A stretch of 5,282 nucleotides of DNA, taken from Promethearchaeota archaeon (lineage in GTDB: Archaea > Asgardarchaeota > Lokiarchaeia > Sigyniarchaeales > SOKP01). Shown piece by piece: positions 1 to 5,282 of the stretch; the stretch's first letter is position 1, and every line of letters begins with the position of its first letter. Under the pieces are notes generated by a model. The model did not search any database and was not told the origin of the DNA. It worked only from the letters and a program-made list of their open reading frames with translations. The DNA lies in assembly GCA_016840695.1 (NCBI GenBank), contig JAEORV010000156.1, forward strand, positions 1-5,282, written 5' to 3'. The position numbers and the translations under genes were made by a program.

Positions 1-511
1 AATTCTGATTTTTTTTATATATGCTTAATTTTGATAATCCTAATAAAAACGAACACGAGGAAGTTCTTTTTTTATAATTTCTATATTCTTCTCCAAATTT
101 CTCTATTAAACTCTCTTCTTCAAGAAAAATTGTAAGCCCAAACGAAAAAACCACCAAAGCAGCCAAAATGATAATTACTCGAGACTGATTTGGCAATACC
201 ATGGCAATGGAAATCCAAATTCCCCCCGTATATTGAGGATGTCTTATTATACGATAAACACCACTATCTACTAAATTTTGTGTTTTTACATAACTTTCCC
301 CTTTTCTTACTCCTCCTTTCTTACGAAATATGTAGAATGGAATGGCAACAAGTATAATTGCGGGAATCCAAATTGGCCAAAAAAAATACTCCAACAATCT
401 AATTGGTAATAATGAGGGCGGGGGCGAAAAAAACCATAAAATTATCATTTCAATGATTATAAAAATTGCCCAGAGATGATGTATTACTAAATTATCCTTC
501 CACGAAGCCAT
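1..511 (-). CDS. Integral-membrane methyltransferase, ICMT/PEMT (isoprenylcysteine carboxyl methyltransferase-like) family, 3' end cut by window edge
   Basis: The reverse strand reads open from ATG at 511 to the left edge with no stop: 170 codons, so the C-terminus is incomplete, probably by few residues. Hydrophobic stretches lie at about residues 8-28, 39-62, 96-107 and 112-130, indicating a polytopic membrane protein. The family signature is clear: LVDSGVYRIIRHPQYTGG (residues 80-97, with R90-H91-P92-Q93-Y94), then an EEE cluster at 131-133 and FGEEYRNY at 139-146. In known family members these C-terminal elements form the S-adenosylmethionine site. Members methylate prenylcysteines, phospholipids or other hydrophobic acceptors; the acceptor here cannot be read from sequence. 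An upstream in-frame stop leaves 511 as the first ATG. Another ATG at 519 is in a frame that stops quickly. The gene is divergent from the oxidoreductase at 692. The family call is secure, the function is not. Confidence 0.85.
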   Translation of the reverse strand, partial: MASWKDNLVIHHLWAIFIIIEMIILWFFSPPPSLLPIRLLEYFFWPIWIPAIILVAIPFYIFRKKGGVRKGESYVKTQNLVDSGVYRIIRHPQYTGGIWISIAMVLPNQSRVIIILAALVVFSFGLTIFLEEESLIEKFGEEYRNYKKRTSSCSFLLGLSKLSIYKKNQN

Positions 512-545
512 AACTTCATATATGAATGTTTCAAATTAAAAATTA

Positions 546-557
546 TTTAAATATATG
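546..557 (-). promoter_or_regulatory. Putative archaeal TATA box for the membrane methyltransferase
   Basis: On the minus strand the sequence reads CATATATTTAAA about 35-46 bp ahead of the ATG at 511. Standard archaeal geometry would place transcription start near 523, giving a leader of about 12 nt. The whole region is AT-rich, so this match is weak evidence. Confidence 0.3.
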
Positions 558-646
558 GTCTATTTTTCTATGATTTTTTTTCTCAGTTTAAGGATTCACT
601 CTTACAAGTTCTTGTATATAAGTAATCTTCTCATCTAAATTTTTGA

Positions 647-654
647 TTTATAAC
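647..654 (+). promoter_or_regulatory. Putative archaeal TATA box for the NADH:rubredoxin oxidoreductase gene
   Basis: TTTATAAC lies about 38-45 bp ahead of the ATG at 692. Initiation about 25 bp downstream would give a leader of roughly 16 nt. No Shine-Dalgarno sequence is visible before this start, which fits a short leader. TGTATATAAG at 613-622 is an alternative box giving a leader of about 45 nt. The remainder of the 512-691 gap shows no other structure. Confidence 0.35.
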
Positions 655-691
655 AAAAAGCTTAAAATATGATGAATAGCCTATTAAAATC

Positions 692-2059
692 ATGAAGAAA
701 ATTCTAATCATTGGCAATGGCGTTGCTGGGACATTTACGGCTCAAAATATTCGAAATCTTGATAAAGACATTGAGATTGAAATTATTTCGCAAGAAAAAT
801 ATCCGTACTATACGAGAGTGAAACTTCCCGAGCTTATATCAGAGAAAATAAAGACAGACGACTTAATCGTCTTTAAAGAAGAATGGTATCAACGAAATAA
901 TATCAATACTATTTTAAATAAGAAAGTCAAGCGAATACATCCAGAAGAAAAACATGTTTTTGTTGAGGGAGAAAGTGGCCCTCTATCCTACGATAAACTC
1001 GTAATTGCGACAGGAAGCATGCCTAACATCCCTCCTATAAAAAATGCTAACGAATTAGTTGGCAAGGGAGTCTTCACGCTTAGAACAATTGATAACGCCT
1101 TGGAGATACGAGAATATATCAAAAATAAGGATGTTCAAAAAGCTATCATAATTGGTGGAGGGCTCTTAGGACTAGAACTTGCAAAGCAAATTAAAAATTG
1201 CGATCTTGATACCATGGTAGTTGAATTTTTTCCTAGACTTTTACCACGACAATTAGACGAAGAATCTGGGAGCTTGCTCAAAGAGCAAATCGAAGAAATG
1301 GGGATTAAAATAGAGTTAGATGCGGCAACAGAAGAGATAGTTGGAAACGATCAAGTAAAAGGAATAAGGATTAAAGATGGTCGCGAATTTGATGCTGATT
1401 TAGTATTAATTCAAGCTGGTATAAAAACCACTATAGAATTAGCTAAAGAAGCAGGACTTGATGTGAATCGAGGTATCAACGTAAATCAATTTTTAGAGAC
1501 AAGTGCAGAAGACGTTTTTGCCGTCGGAGATTGTATAGAATACAAAAACCAAATATGGGGGATCATTCCTGCATGCATAGAACAATCAAAAATTGTCGCA
1601 AATTCCGTTTTAGAAAATAAAACTTTGGAATATGTTGGAACGGTTCCTAAAAATACTCTTAAGATCATGGGCATAGACTTAACATCAATAGGAATGTTCT
1701 TTCCTGAAGAACAAGATCAAGATGGTGCGGATTGGGAAATATTAAAAAATTGCGATACCAAGGGAAATTGTTACAAAAAAATCGTATTAAAGGATAATCA
1801 ACTCAAGGGAGCCATATTATATGGTGAAAAAGAAGCTGTTCCATACGTGACGAGAAATATTGATAGTGAGGTTAATGAGGATGAGTTAAGATTAGCAATA
1901 AATTTATATGAATGGATCTGCGGAGGATGTGGTAATGTTTATGATGAAGCAAAGATGGAATTACTATTCAAGCATTTACCTGAAGATTGGAAATGCCCAA
2001 AATGTAATAATCCCAAAAGTGGTTTTAAAAAAAACAAATATGAAAAGTTGAATAATTAG
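692..2059 (+). CDS. NADH:rubredoxin oxidoreductase with fused C-terminal rubredoxin domain
   Basis: This is a 455-aa flavoprotein of the pyridine-nucleotide disulfide oxidoreductase fold. The FAD-binding Rossmann motif is GNGVAG at residues 8-13 and the ATGS segment is at 106-109. The NAD(P)-binding GGGLLG is at 155-160, and the second FAD motif VFAVGD is at 275-280. Residues about 315-390 resemble the C-terminal domain shared by rubredoxin reductases and NirB. From residue 406 a rubredoxin domain follows: Cys410-x2-Cys413-Gly, then LPEDW (429-433) and Cys435-Pro-x-Cys438. Twenty-one residues separate the cysteine pairs, against 29 in classical rubredoxins. The segment YYTRVKLPEL (39-48) has no cysteine where NADH oxidases and CoA-disulfide reductases carry the redox-active one. 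That favours electron transfer to a metal centre over direct thiol or peroxide chemistry. The expected reaction is NADH to FAD to rubredoxin iron, in the cytoplasm. Without the fused domain it would resemble clostridial NROR. It probably forms an operon with the tiny gene 14 bp downstream. Confidence 0.9.
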   Translation: MKKILIIGNGVAGTFTAQNIRNLDKDIEIEIISQEKYPYYTRVKLPELISEKIKTDDLIVFKEEWYQRNNINTILNKKVKRIHPEEKHVFVEGESGPLSYDKLVIATGSMPNIPPIKNANELVGKGVFTLRTIDNALEIREYIKNKDVQKAIIIGGGLLGLELAKQIKNCDLDTMVVEFFPRLLPRQLDEESGSLLKEQIEEMGIKIELDAATEEIVGNDQVKGIRIKDGREFDADLVLIQAGIKTTIELAKEAGLDVNRGINVNQFLETSAEDVFAVGDCIEYKNQIWGIIPACIEQSKIVANSVLENKTLEYVGTVPKNTLKIMGIDLTSIGMFFPEEQDQDGADWEILKNCDTKGNCYKKIVLKDNQLKGAILYGEKEAVPYVTRNIDSEVNEDELRLAINLYEWICGGCGNVYDEAKMELLFKHLPEDWKCPKCNNPKSGFKKNKYEKLNN

Positions 2060-2064
2060 AATAA

Positions 2065-2069
2065 GTGAG
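2065..2069 (+). promoter_or_regulatory. Ribosome binding site for the six-cysteine rubredoxin-like protein
   Basis: GTGAG lies 4 nt before the ATG at 2074 and matches the GTGA part of the archaeal anti-Shine-Dalgarno complement. The alternative ATG at 2080 would be 10 nt away, so 2074 is preferred; the two differ by only two residues. The site lies in the 14-bp gap after the oxidoreductase stop, supporting translation from a shared message. Confidence 0.45.
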
Positions 2070-2073
2070 AATT

Positions 2074-2217
2074 ATGGCAATGTATAGATGTAAGAGATGT
2101 AATTTCTTGTATATTGACGATCAAAACGAAAAACCGTTTGCGGAATGTGAGGAAGAGAGCTTTAAATGTCCTCGCTGCAGGTGCTCAAAAAAAATGTTTG
2201 AAAAAGTTGAGAACTAA
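2074..2217 (+). CDS. Six-cysteine rubredoxin-like mini-protein
   Basis: A 47-aa protein starting with MAMYRCKRCNF. It has the rubredoxin plan: Cys6-x2-Cys9 near the N-terminus, Tyr13, an acidic central loop, then FKCPRC with Cys32 and Cys35, and a closing SKKMFEKV like the SKDQF end of rubredoxins. Twenty-two residues separate the cysteine pairs, as in other short-loop rubredoxins. Three features are atypical. The Gly after Cys9 is Asn10, the Trp of the usual DDWxCP is Phe30, and the Gly after the last ligand is Arg36. Two extra cysteines, Cys25 and Cys37, are present. The Cys4 site should bind iron or zinc. The 14-bp spacing from the oxidoreductase suggests an electron-acceptor or partner role. 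A zinc-only structural protein is the alternative. The cysteine pattern and an RBS make this small gene convincing. Confidence 0.78.
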   Translation: MAMYRCKRCNFLYIDDQNEKPFAECEEESFKCPRCRCSKKMFEKVEN

Positions 2218-2230
2218 TCGATATAGTTCC

Positions 2231-2277
2231 TGGGGCGATTTGAAAATTATCCCAATAGTTATCTTATTTCTTTTATT
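2231..2277 (+). terminator. Possible terminator: imperfect hairpin plus pyrimidine-rich tract after the mini-rubredoxin gene
   Basis: TGGGGCGAT (2231-2239) and ATTATCCCA (2246-2254) can pair with two G-U wobbles and one mismatch across a 6-nt loop. The following 2255-2277 is T-rich with several T runs. Archaeal termination depends mainly on T-rich tracts, so the tract may matter more than the hairpin. It would separate the oxidoreductase/mini-rubredoxin unit from the aldolase gene. Confidence 0.35.
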
Positions 2278-2300
2278 CAATATTTTATAATGATTCTAAA

Positions 2301-2305
2301 AGGTG
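2301..2305 (+). promoter_or_regulatory. Shine-Dalgarno sequence deciding the TTG start of threonine aldolase
   Basis: AGGTG sits 7 nt ahead of the TTG at 2313, the ideal archaeal arrangement. The nearest upstream ATG, at 2290, is out of frame. The protein's conserved start, [11 protein letters not shown], begins at residue 2 from this TTG. Confidence 0.7.
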
Positions 2306-2312
2306 TCTTATT

Positions 2313-3365
2313 TTGAGAATTGTAGATTTACGTTCAGATACGGTCACTAAACCATCGCCTGAAATGTGGGAAATGATAAAATCTCTTGATAATTCAAAAC
2401 TGGGAGACGATGTATTAGGTGAGGACCCAACAATTAATGAACTTGAAGAGAAGGCTGCCAAAATAATAGGAAAGGAAGCCGCATTATATGTCACTTCAGG
2501 AACTCAAGGTAATCTCGTGTCAATGTTATCTCAAGCTAATCCTGGAGAAGAAATCATGCTCGAAGAACTTAGTCATATTTATAAAAATGAAGTTGGAAGC
2601 GCAGCAAGGATTGGCGGATTAATGATAAGGACATATCCTTCCAATAAAGGAGTTCCAGATTTTAAAGAAATCCAAAAAATGATTAGGAACAAGGATAATA
2701 TTCACCAACCTCCCTCAACTCTTTTATGTGCTGAAAATACTCATAATTATCACGGCGGAGCAGTCATTAAACCAGAAGATTTATATAATTTTAAAGAATT
2801 CGCTGAAATGAATGATTTAAAATTTCACTTGGATGGGGCAAGAATATTTAACGCTTCAGTTGCTTCAAATTTGCCAGTAACAGAATTTACCAAGCACGCT
2901 GATAGTATAATGTTCTGTTTATCAAAAGGACTCTCCTGTCCCGTAGGATCACTAGTTGCGGGATCCCAAAATTTTATTTCTAAGGCAAGAAAGTTCAGGA
3001 AGATGGTAGGGGGTGGAATGAGACAAGCAGGGATTATTGCCTCATTTGGCCTCATAGCGCTGGAACCGAAATGGATAAAAAGATTGGAAGAAGATCACAA
3101 AAATGCAAAGATTTTAGCAGATGGATTAAGGAATTTAGGTTTAAATGTTGAAGTTTATTCCCCTGAAACAAACATTTTAATCGTTGAATTTTTAGACAAA
3201 GTCCGAATTCTTAAAATAATTCGTTCTTTAGCTGACGAAGGAATCTTAGCTTTTAATATTGATAAACAGAAAATTCGCTTTGTAACTCATTATGGTATTA
3301 ATGAGGACGATATTCAATATAGTATAGAAAAAATTGGAATTGTATTAAAGGGAATTTCTTTCTAA
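2313..3365 (+). CDS. ltaE: Low-specificity L-threonine aldolase (PLP-dependent, fold type I)
   Basis: The 350-aa protein is full length for the family. It should reversibly cleave L-threonine or L-allo-threonine to glycine and acetaldehyde in the cytoplasm, and may accept other beta-hydroxy amino acids. Family landmarks appear in order: [10 protein letters not shown] (5-14), [10 protein letters not shown] (31-40), TSGTQGN (61-67) at the phosphate-binding site, and His88 in EELSHIY, the probable PLP-stacking histidine. They continue with ENTHNYHGG (141-149), [10 protein letters not shown] (172-181) with the PLP-contacting Asp174, and CLSKGL (202-207), where Lys205 should form the Schiff base. 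GGGMRQAG (233-240) and RFVTH (322-326) complete the set. Start is TTG, backed by an AGGTG Shine-Dalgarno. It follows the mini-rubredoxin by 95 bp and precedes the free rubredoxin by 130 bp, so co-transcription is possible but not required. The exact stereospecificity cannot be told. Symbol assigned by family resemblance. Confidence 0.92.
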   Translation: MRIVDLRSDTVTKPSPEMWEMIKSLDNSKLGDDVLGEDPTINELEEKAAKIIGKEAALYVTSGTQGNLVSMLSQANPGEEIMLEELSHIYKNEVGSAARIGGLMIRTYPSNKGVPDFKEIQKMIRNKDNIHQPPSTLLCAENTHNYHGGAVIKPEDLYNFKEFAEMNDLKFHLDGARIFNASVASNLPVTEFTKHADSIMFCLSKGLSCPVGSLVAGSQNFISKARKFRKMVGGGMRQAGIIASFGLIALEPKWIKRLEEDHKNAKILADGLRNLGLNVEVYSPETNILIVEFLDKVRILKIIRSLADEGILAFNIDKQKIRFVTHYGINEDDIQYSIEKIGIVLKGISF

Positions 3366-3402
3366 CATTCTAAAAAATATTATAATGTCAATAGGAAGAT
3401 AC

Positions 3403-3410
3403 TTTATAAA
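3403..3410 (+). promoter_or_regulatory. Putative TATA box for the stand-alone rubredoxin
   Basis: TTTATAAA lies in the AT-rich gap after threonine aldolase. Initiation about 25 bp downstream would give a leader of roughly 60 nt before the ATG at 3496. It falls inside the spurious N-terminal extension of the longer open frame from 3385, one more reason to reject that longer start. Confidence 0.35.
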
Positions 3411-3495
3411 TTACTATTCTAATATTTTTAATATAGTAAGAATTAAAATGCTTATTAATAAAGTATTAGATAAAAAAAAAATAGGTAGGAAAAAT

Positions 3496-3630
3496 ATGGC
3501 TATTTGGGTTTGCGATGCCTGTGGTTATGAATACAATGAGGATACCGAAGGCACCAACTTTGAAGATTTACCCGACGATTGGACGTGTCCAGTTTGCGGA
3601 GTAGGTAAAGATATGTTTACAAAACAATAA
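3496..3630 (+). CDS. Rubredoxin (short-loop type)
   Basis: A 44-aa single-domain rubredoxin, a cytoplasmic one-electron carrier with one Fe(Cys)4 centre. The N-terminus is [15 protein letters not shown] and the C-terminus carries FEDLPDDW (22-29), then [11 protein letters not shown]. Ligands are Cys6, Cys9, Cys31 and Cys34. Twenty-one residues lie between the pairs, so the loop is about eight residues shorter than in the clostridial type and similar to the 45-residue Desulfovibrio desulfuricans form. The open frame extends upstream to an ATG at 3385, but those 37 residues are AT-driven and unlike any rubredoxin N-terminus. The ATG at 3496 follows AGGTAGGA at 3483-3490 and gives exactly the family length. 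The partner is probably the oxidoreductase encoded at 692. The cysteine spacing equals that of the fused domain. Confidence 0.93.
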   Translation: MAIWVCDACGYEYNEDTEGTNFEDLPDDWTCPVCGVGKDMFTKQ

Positions 3631-3717
3631 GGTAAACCACTCTTTAAAATAATCTTAACAGGTGGAAAGTTGAATTACACTAAAGAAATCCCTTAATTTG
3701 TGATATTACTATCGATT

Positions 3718-3731
3718 TTGAATGGGTTCAA
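3718..3731. repeat. Small inverted repeat in the convergent gap
   Basis: TTGAA-TGGG-TTCAA has perfect 5-bp arms and a 4-nt loop. It lies 9 bp beyond the stop of the minus-strand methyltransferase, in the convergent gap. It has no strong T tract on either strand, so a terminator role is uncertain. The rest of 3631-3739 shows nothing else recognisable. Confidence 0.25.
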
Positions 3732-3739
3732 GAAGTTTA

Positions 3740-4615
3740 TTAATTACATTTATCCGCGATAATGTATACTTGATGCTCTGGTACAGCGGGCTCATCAATA
3801 CCAACATATTTCGTTTCAATTACTTCAAAGTCATATAATTTCAGAAGTTTTTTCCAAACCTCCACCTTAAGAAAATTAAGGGGTACATTGATATCTTCGT
3901 CTCCAATTACTCGATTGTAAAACCAATCAAAAAAACTATTAGTAATCCTAATATCATCTTCCTCAATGTAGCTCTCTTTGATTACTAATCGTTGTTTGGT
4001 TACTCTCATTGCCTCTTCTAATAGATGTTCGGGGTCGCTCGCATGATGTAATACAGTATATAAAATGGTAGTATCTACTCCCTCATCTGCTAAAGGTAAT
4101 CTACCCTCTGGATTGTATAAGATCATTGGTAATTCTGTATAATTATAATCAACGACATCAACCAGTATAACTTCTTTATCAAGCTGTTCTTTTATTTCTC
4201 GTGCTAAAAGTCCATTTCCGGCACCAAAGTCAAGTACTTTTTCTCCCACGATGTAGGTTTTTATGCCTTCCAACCGTAATTTAGCATATTTGAATTCTTT
4301 AGCCTTTATATCTTTATCATTATCTACATGTTTTCTAATAAATTTTCTCATTACTTTTTCAATATTAATAAGTGGTTCTCCTTTTCTCAAACCACTAGTA
4401 ATAGTCTTATTTACATAGAACCAGAAAATTTTGCTTTTAAAAGAATTAACTCCTACATTTTTCATAGCAGTCAATAGTAATGACCGGAGTTTTTTCTTAA
4501 GTTGTTTTTCTTCTTTATTTTTTCCATAAAATATGGGAGATATAATACTTTCTACCAGATCTATATCATTCTGATCAATGGGTTTATTAAATTTTATTAT
4601 GTATTCTTGCGTCAT
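3740..4615 (-). CDS. Class I SAM-dependent methyltransferase with unassigned N-terminal region
   Basis: The 291-aa protein has a Rossmann-type methyltransferase domain from about residue 115 onward. Motif I is VLDFGAGNG (127-135). The acidic end of strand beta-2 is ILVDVVD (150-156), where Asp153 probably holds the SAM ribose. LPLADEGVDTTILYTVLHH (173-191) covers motifs II and III of the UbiE/Methyltransf_11 type. A further strand, RLVIKESYIE, follows (209-218). Residues 1-110 are rich in Lys and charged helices, with an aromatic KIFWFYVNK patch (62-70); I do not recognise them. They may form a substrate or membrane-surface domain. No signal peptide or clear membrane span is present, so it is probably cytoplasmic. 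The acceptor substrate is unknown. It is divergent from a TetR regulator with shared operator-like repeats, suggesting induction by a small molecule. No Shine-Dalgarno precedes the ATG, fitting a short leader. Confidence 0.85.
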   Translation of the reverse strand: MTQEYIIKFNKPIDQNDIDLVESIISPIFYGKNKEEKQLKKKLRSLLLTAMKNVGVNSFKSKIFWFYVNKTITSGLRKGEPLINIEKVMRKFIRKHVDNDKDIKAKEFKYAKLRLEGIKTYIVGEKVLDFGAGNGLLAREIKEQLDKEVILVDVVDYNYTELPMILYNPEGRLPLADEGVDTTILYTVLHHASDPEHLLEEAMRVTKQRLVIKESYIEEDDIRITNSFFDWFYNRVIGDEDINVPLNFLKVEVWKKLLKLYDFEVIETKYVGIDEPAVPEHQVYIIADKCN

Positions 4616-4623
4616 GTTTAAAT

Positions 4624-4636
4624 AGTAATTATTACT
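4624..4636. repeat. Short perfect palindrome next to the methyltransferase start
   Basis: AGTAAT-T-ATTACT has 6-bp arms and a 1-nt centre, 9 bp upstream of the methyltransferase ATG. It would lie in its 5' leader or over its start site. It differs from the TGAG-N6-CTCA sites and could be a chance product of AT-rich sequence. Confidence 0.3.
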
Positions 4637-4645
4637 TAATTATAT

Positions 4646-4667
4646 TAAGTGAGTTTTTACTCACTTA
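4646..4667. promoter_or_regulatory. Operator-like inverted repeat, site 1 (TetR-type)
   Basis: Perfect 9-bp arms TAAGTGAGT and ACTCACTTA surround a TTTT spacer. The core is TGAG-N6-CTCA at 4650-4663. The right arm overlaps the TATA box proposed for the TetR gene, and on the minus strand the site lies in the promoter of the divergent methyltransferase. A regulator bound here could block both promoters. TetR proteins commonly bind such palindromes near their own gene. The assignment to the adjacent regulator is inference. Confidence 0.65.
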
Positions 4668-4672
4668 TAAAT
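4665..4672 (+). promoter_or_regulatory. Putative TATA box for the TetR-family gene, possibly used in both directions
   Basis: TTATAAAT lies 31 bp ahead of the ATG at 4704, which would give a near-leaderless message of about 9 nt. No Shine-Dalgarno is present before that ATG. The reverse strand reads ATTTATAA over the same bases and could serve the divergent methyltransferase, with a leader of about 25 nt. Operator-like sites lie on both sides. Confidence 0.45.
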
Positions 4673-4676
4673 TTTT

Positions 4677-4690
4677 TGAGCAATTACTCA
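4677..4690. promoter_or_regulatory. Operator-like inverted repeat, site 2 (TetR-type)
   Basis: TGAG-CAATTA-CTCA repeats the core of site 1 with 6 of 7 base pairs symmetrical. The two cores share 11 of 14 bases, and their centres are 27 bp apart. This copy lies between the TATA box and the probable start site of the TetR gene, a classic repressing position. Confidence 0.55.
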
Positions 4691-4703
4691 TTTATCAAAC
4701 ACA

Positions 4704-5282
4704 ATGTCAAAGAAAAAATTTTCACGAAATAAACAGGAAAAAATTGCCCTGATTTATAAAACCTTTTTTAATTTAATTTTAAAACAAGGATATCATAAAA
4801 CCAGCACAAATCATTTAGCAAAATCAGCTAAAATTAGTATAGGTACGATTTATAAGTATTTTCCTAAAGGGAAAGAAGATATTGTAAGAAAATATTTTGA
4901 AGAATCAATGGAGACCATGTTAGACAGAGAGGATTTAAATAAGGTAAATGATGTTAATATGAGAGAATTTCTCCGCCATTTTGTTTCTGATTTATTTAAA
5001 AATCATAAAGAGAATAAGGGTTATAATCTAGCCTTTAGATCCGCCATTCAGTCTGATAAAACATTACATGAAGCACACAAACAGAAAGTATATGATCTTT
5101 TTAAAATTAGAGCGCAAAATTTGAGAGAAATAAATGAAAGCTTCAATATAATTCCTGAGGAAAGTTTGATTGATGTATTTGTTTTTGCTTTTAATCTTAT
5201 CAATGCAGTTATATTCCATCACTTATCCGTGATGAAGTTATTTGATACAGATAACGAACTAATTGAATATCTATTAAATTTA
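4704..5282 (+). CDS. TetR/AcrR-family transcriptional regulator, 3' end cut by window edge
   Basis: The frame is open from ATG at 4704 to the last base: 193 codons without a stop. TetR proteins are usually about 190-210 residues, so little is missing. The N-terminal DNA-binding domain is typical. Helix 1 spans about residues 10-28 and ends in the conserved Gly29-Tyr30. The helix-turn-helix covers TSTNHLAKSAKIS (33-45) and IGTIYKYFPKGKEDIV (46-61), with the family's GTIYKYF motif and a following Lys/Glu-Asp pair. The rest is helical and variable, as expected of the ligand-binding and dimerisation half, so the effector cannot be read. It is divergent from the methyltransferase at 3740-4615, with two palindromes in the 88-bp gap. 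That supports autoregulation and control of the neighbour, usually as a repressor released by ligand. Confidence 0.88.
   Translation, partial: MSKKKFSRNKQEKIALIYKTFFNLILKQGYHKTSTNHLAKSAKISIGTIYKYFPKGKEDIVRKYFEESMETMLDREDLNKVNDVNMREFLRHFVSDLFKNHKENKGYNLAFRSAIQSDKTLHEAHKQKVYDLFKIRAQNLREINESFNIIPEESLIDVFVFAFNLINAVIFHHLSVMKLFDTDNELIEYLLNL

Noticed and set aside
240..305. A possible frameshift in the membrane methyltransferase before LVDSGVYRIIRHP.
   Set aside because: On recount, four G residues are present at this point on the minus strand and the frame is continuous.
1486..1674. Minus-strand 62-codon open frame.
   Set aside because: It lies wholly inside the oxidoreductase gene, covers its conserved VFAVGD region, and shows no motif or promoter of its own.
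2283..2290. TTTTATAA as a TATA box for threonine aldolase.
   Set aside because: Normal spacing would start the transcript at about 2313, removing the strong AGGTG Shine-Dalgarno at 2301-2305. The real start must lie upstream, or the gene is read through from the preceding unit.
2285..2494. Minus-strand 69-codon open frame over the start of threonine aldolase.
   Set aside because: It is antisense to the conserved [10 protein letters not shown] and [10 protein letters not shown] motifs; a frame by chance.
2825..3055. Minus-strand 76-codon open frame.
   Set aside because: It is antisense to the PLP-lysine region of threonine aldolase and has no independent support.
3385..3495. N-terminal extension of the rubredoxin frame (37 extra residues from an ATG at 3385).
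   Set aside because: The extension is AT-driven, unlike rubredoxin N-termini, covers a good TATA box, and the internal ATG at 3496 has a purine-rich AGGTAGGA upstream and gives the exact family length.
3631..3660. GGTAAACC and nearby bases as a rubredoxin terminator hairpin.
   Set aside because: The arms are only 3 bp and the following tract is not clearly T-rich; not distinguishable from chance.

Overview
This is an AT-rich window with seven genes; six are full-size or nearly so, and one encodes a very small protein. The genes at both ends run off the window. Several signs point to an archaeon: TATA-like boxes 25-45 bp ahead of starts, an AGGTG Shine-Dalgarno sequence before a TTG start, short or near-leaderless 5' ends, and rubredoxin-based redox chemistry. 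The low GC and gene style would suit an Asgard-type archaeon from an anoxic setting, but that assignment is a guess. No mobile element, CRISPR array, tRNA or rRNA was seen.

Layout. Positions 1-511 (minus) hold an integral-membrane methyltransferase of the ICMT/PEMT type, cut by the left edge. After a 180-bp divergent promoter region comes a plus-strand block. It contains a NADH:rubredoxin oxidoreductase with its own C-terminal rubredoxin domain (692-2059), a 47-aa six-cysteine rubredoxin-like protein only 14 bp downstream (2074-2217), a PLP-dependent threonine aldolase (2313-3365) and a canonical short-loop rubredoxin (3496-3630). A convergent gap of about 110 bp follows. Next is a minus-strand class I SAM-dependent methyltransferase with an unrecognised N-terminal region (3740-4615). 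It is divergent from a TetR-family regulator (4704 to the right edge).

How the genes may work together. The oxidoreductase should pass NADH electrons through FAD to rubredoxin iron centres. Three rubredoxin-type domains lie within about 1.7 kb: one fused, one variant and one free. All have the shortened loop, so this looks like a compact electron-delivery module. Its final acceptor (a rubrerythrin, flavodiiron protein or superoxide reductase, for example) is not in the window. The threonine aldolase lies between rubredoxin genes but has no obvious redox role.

The most striking regulatory structure is between the soluble methyltransferase and the TetR gene. Two copies of a TGAG-N6-CTCA palindrome, centred 27 bp apart, flank and overlap the probable TATA box. 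This suggests one ligand-responsive switch controlling both the regulator and the divergent methyltransferase.
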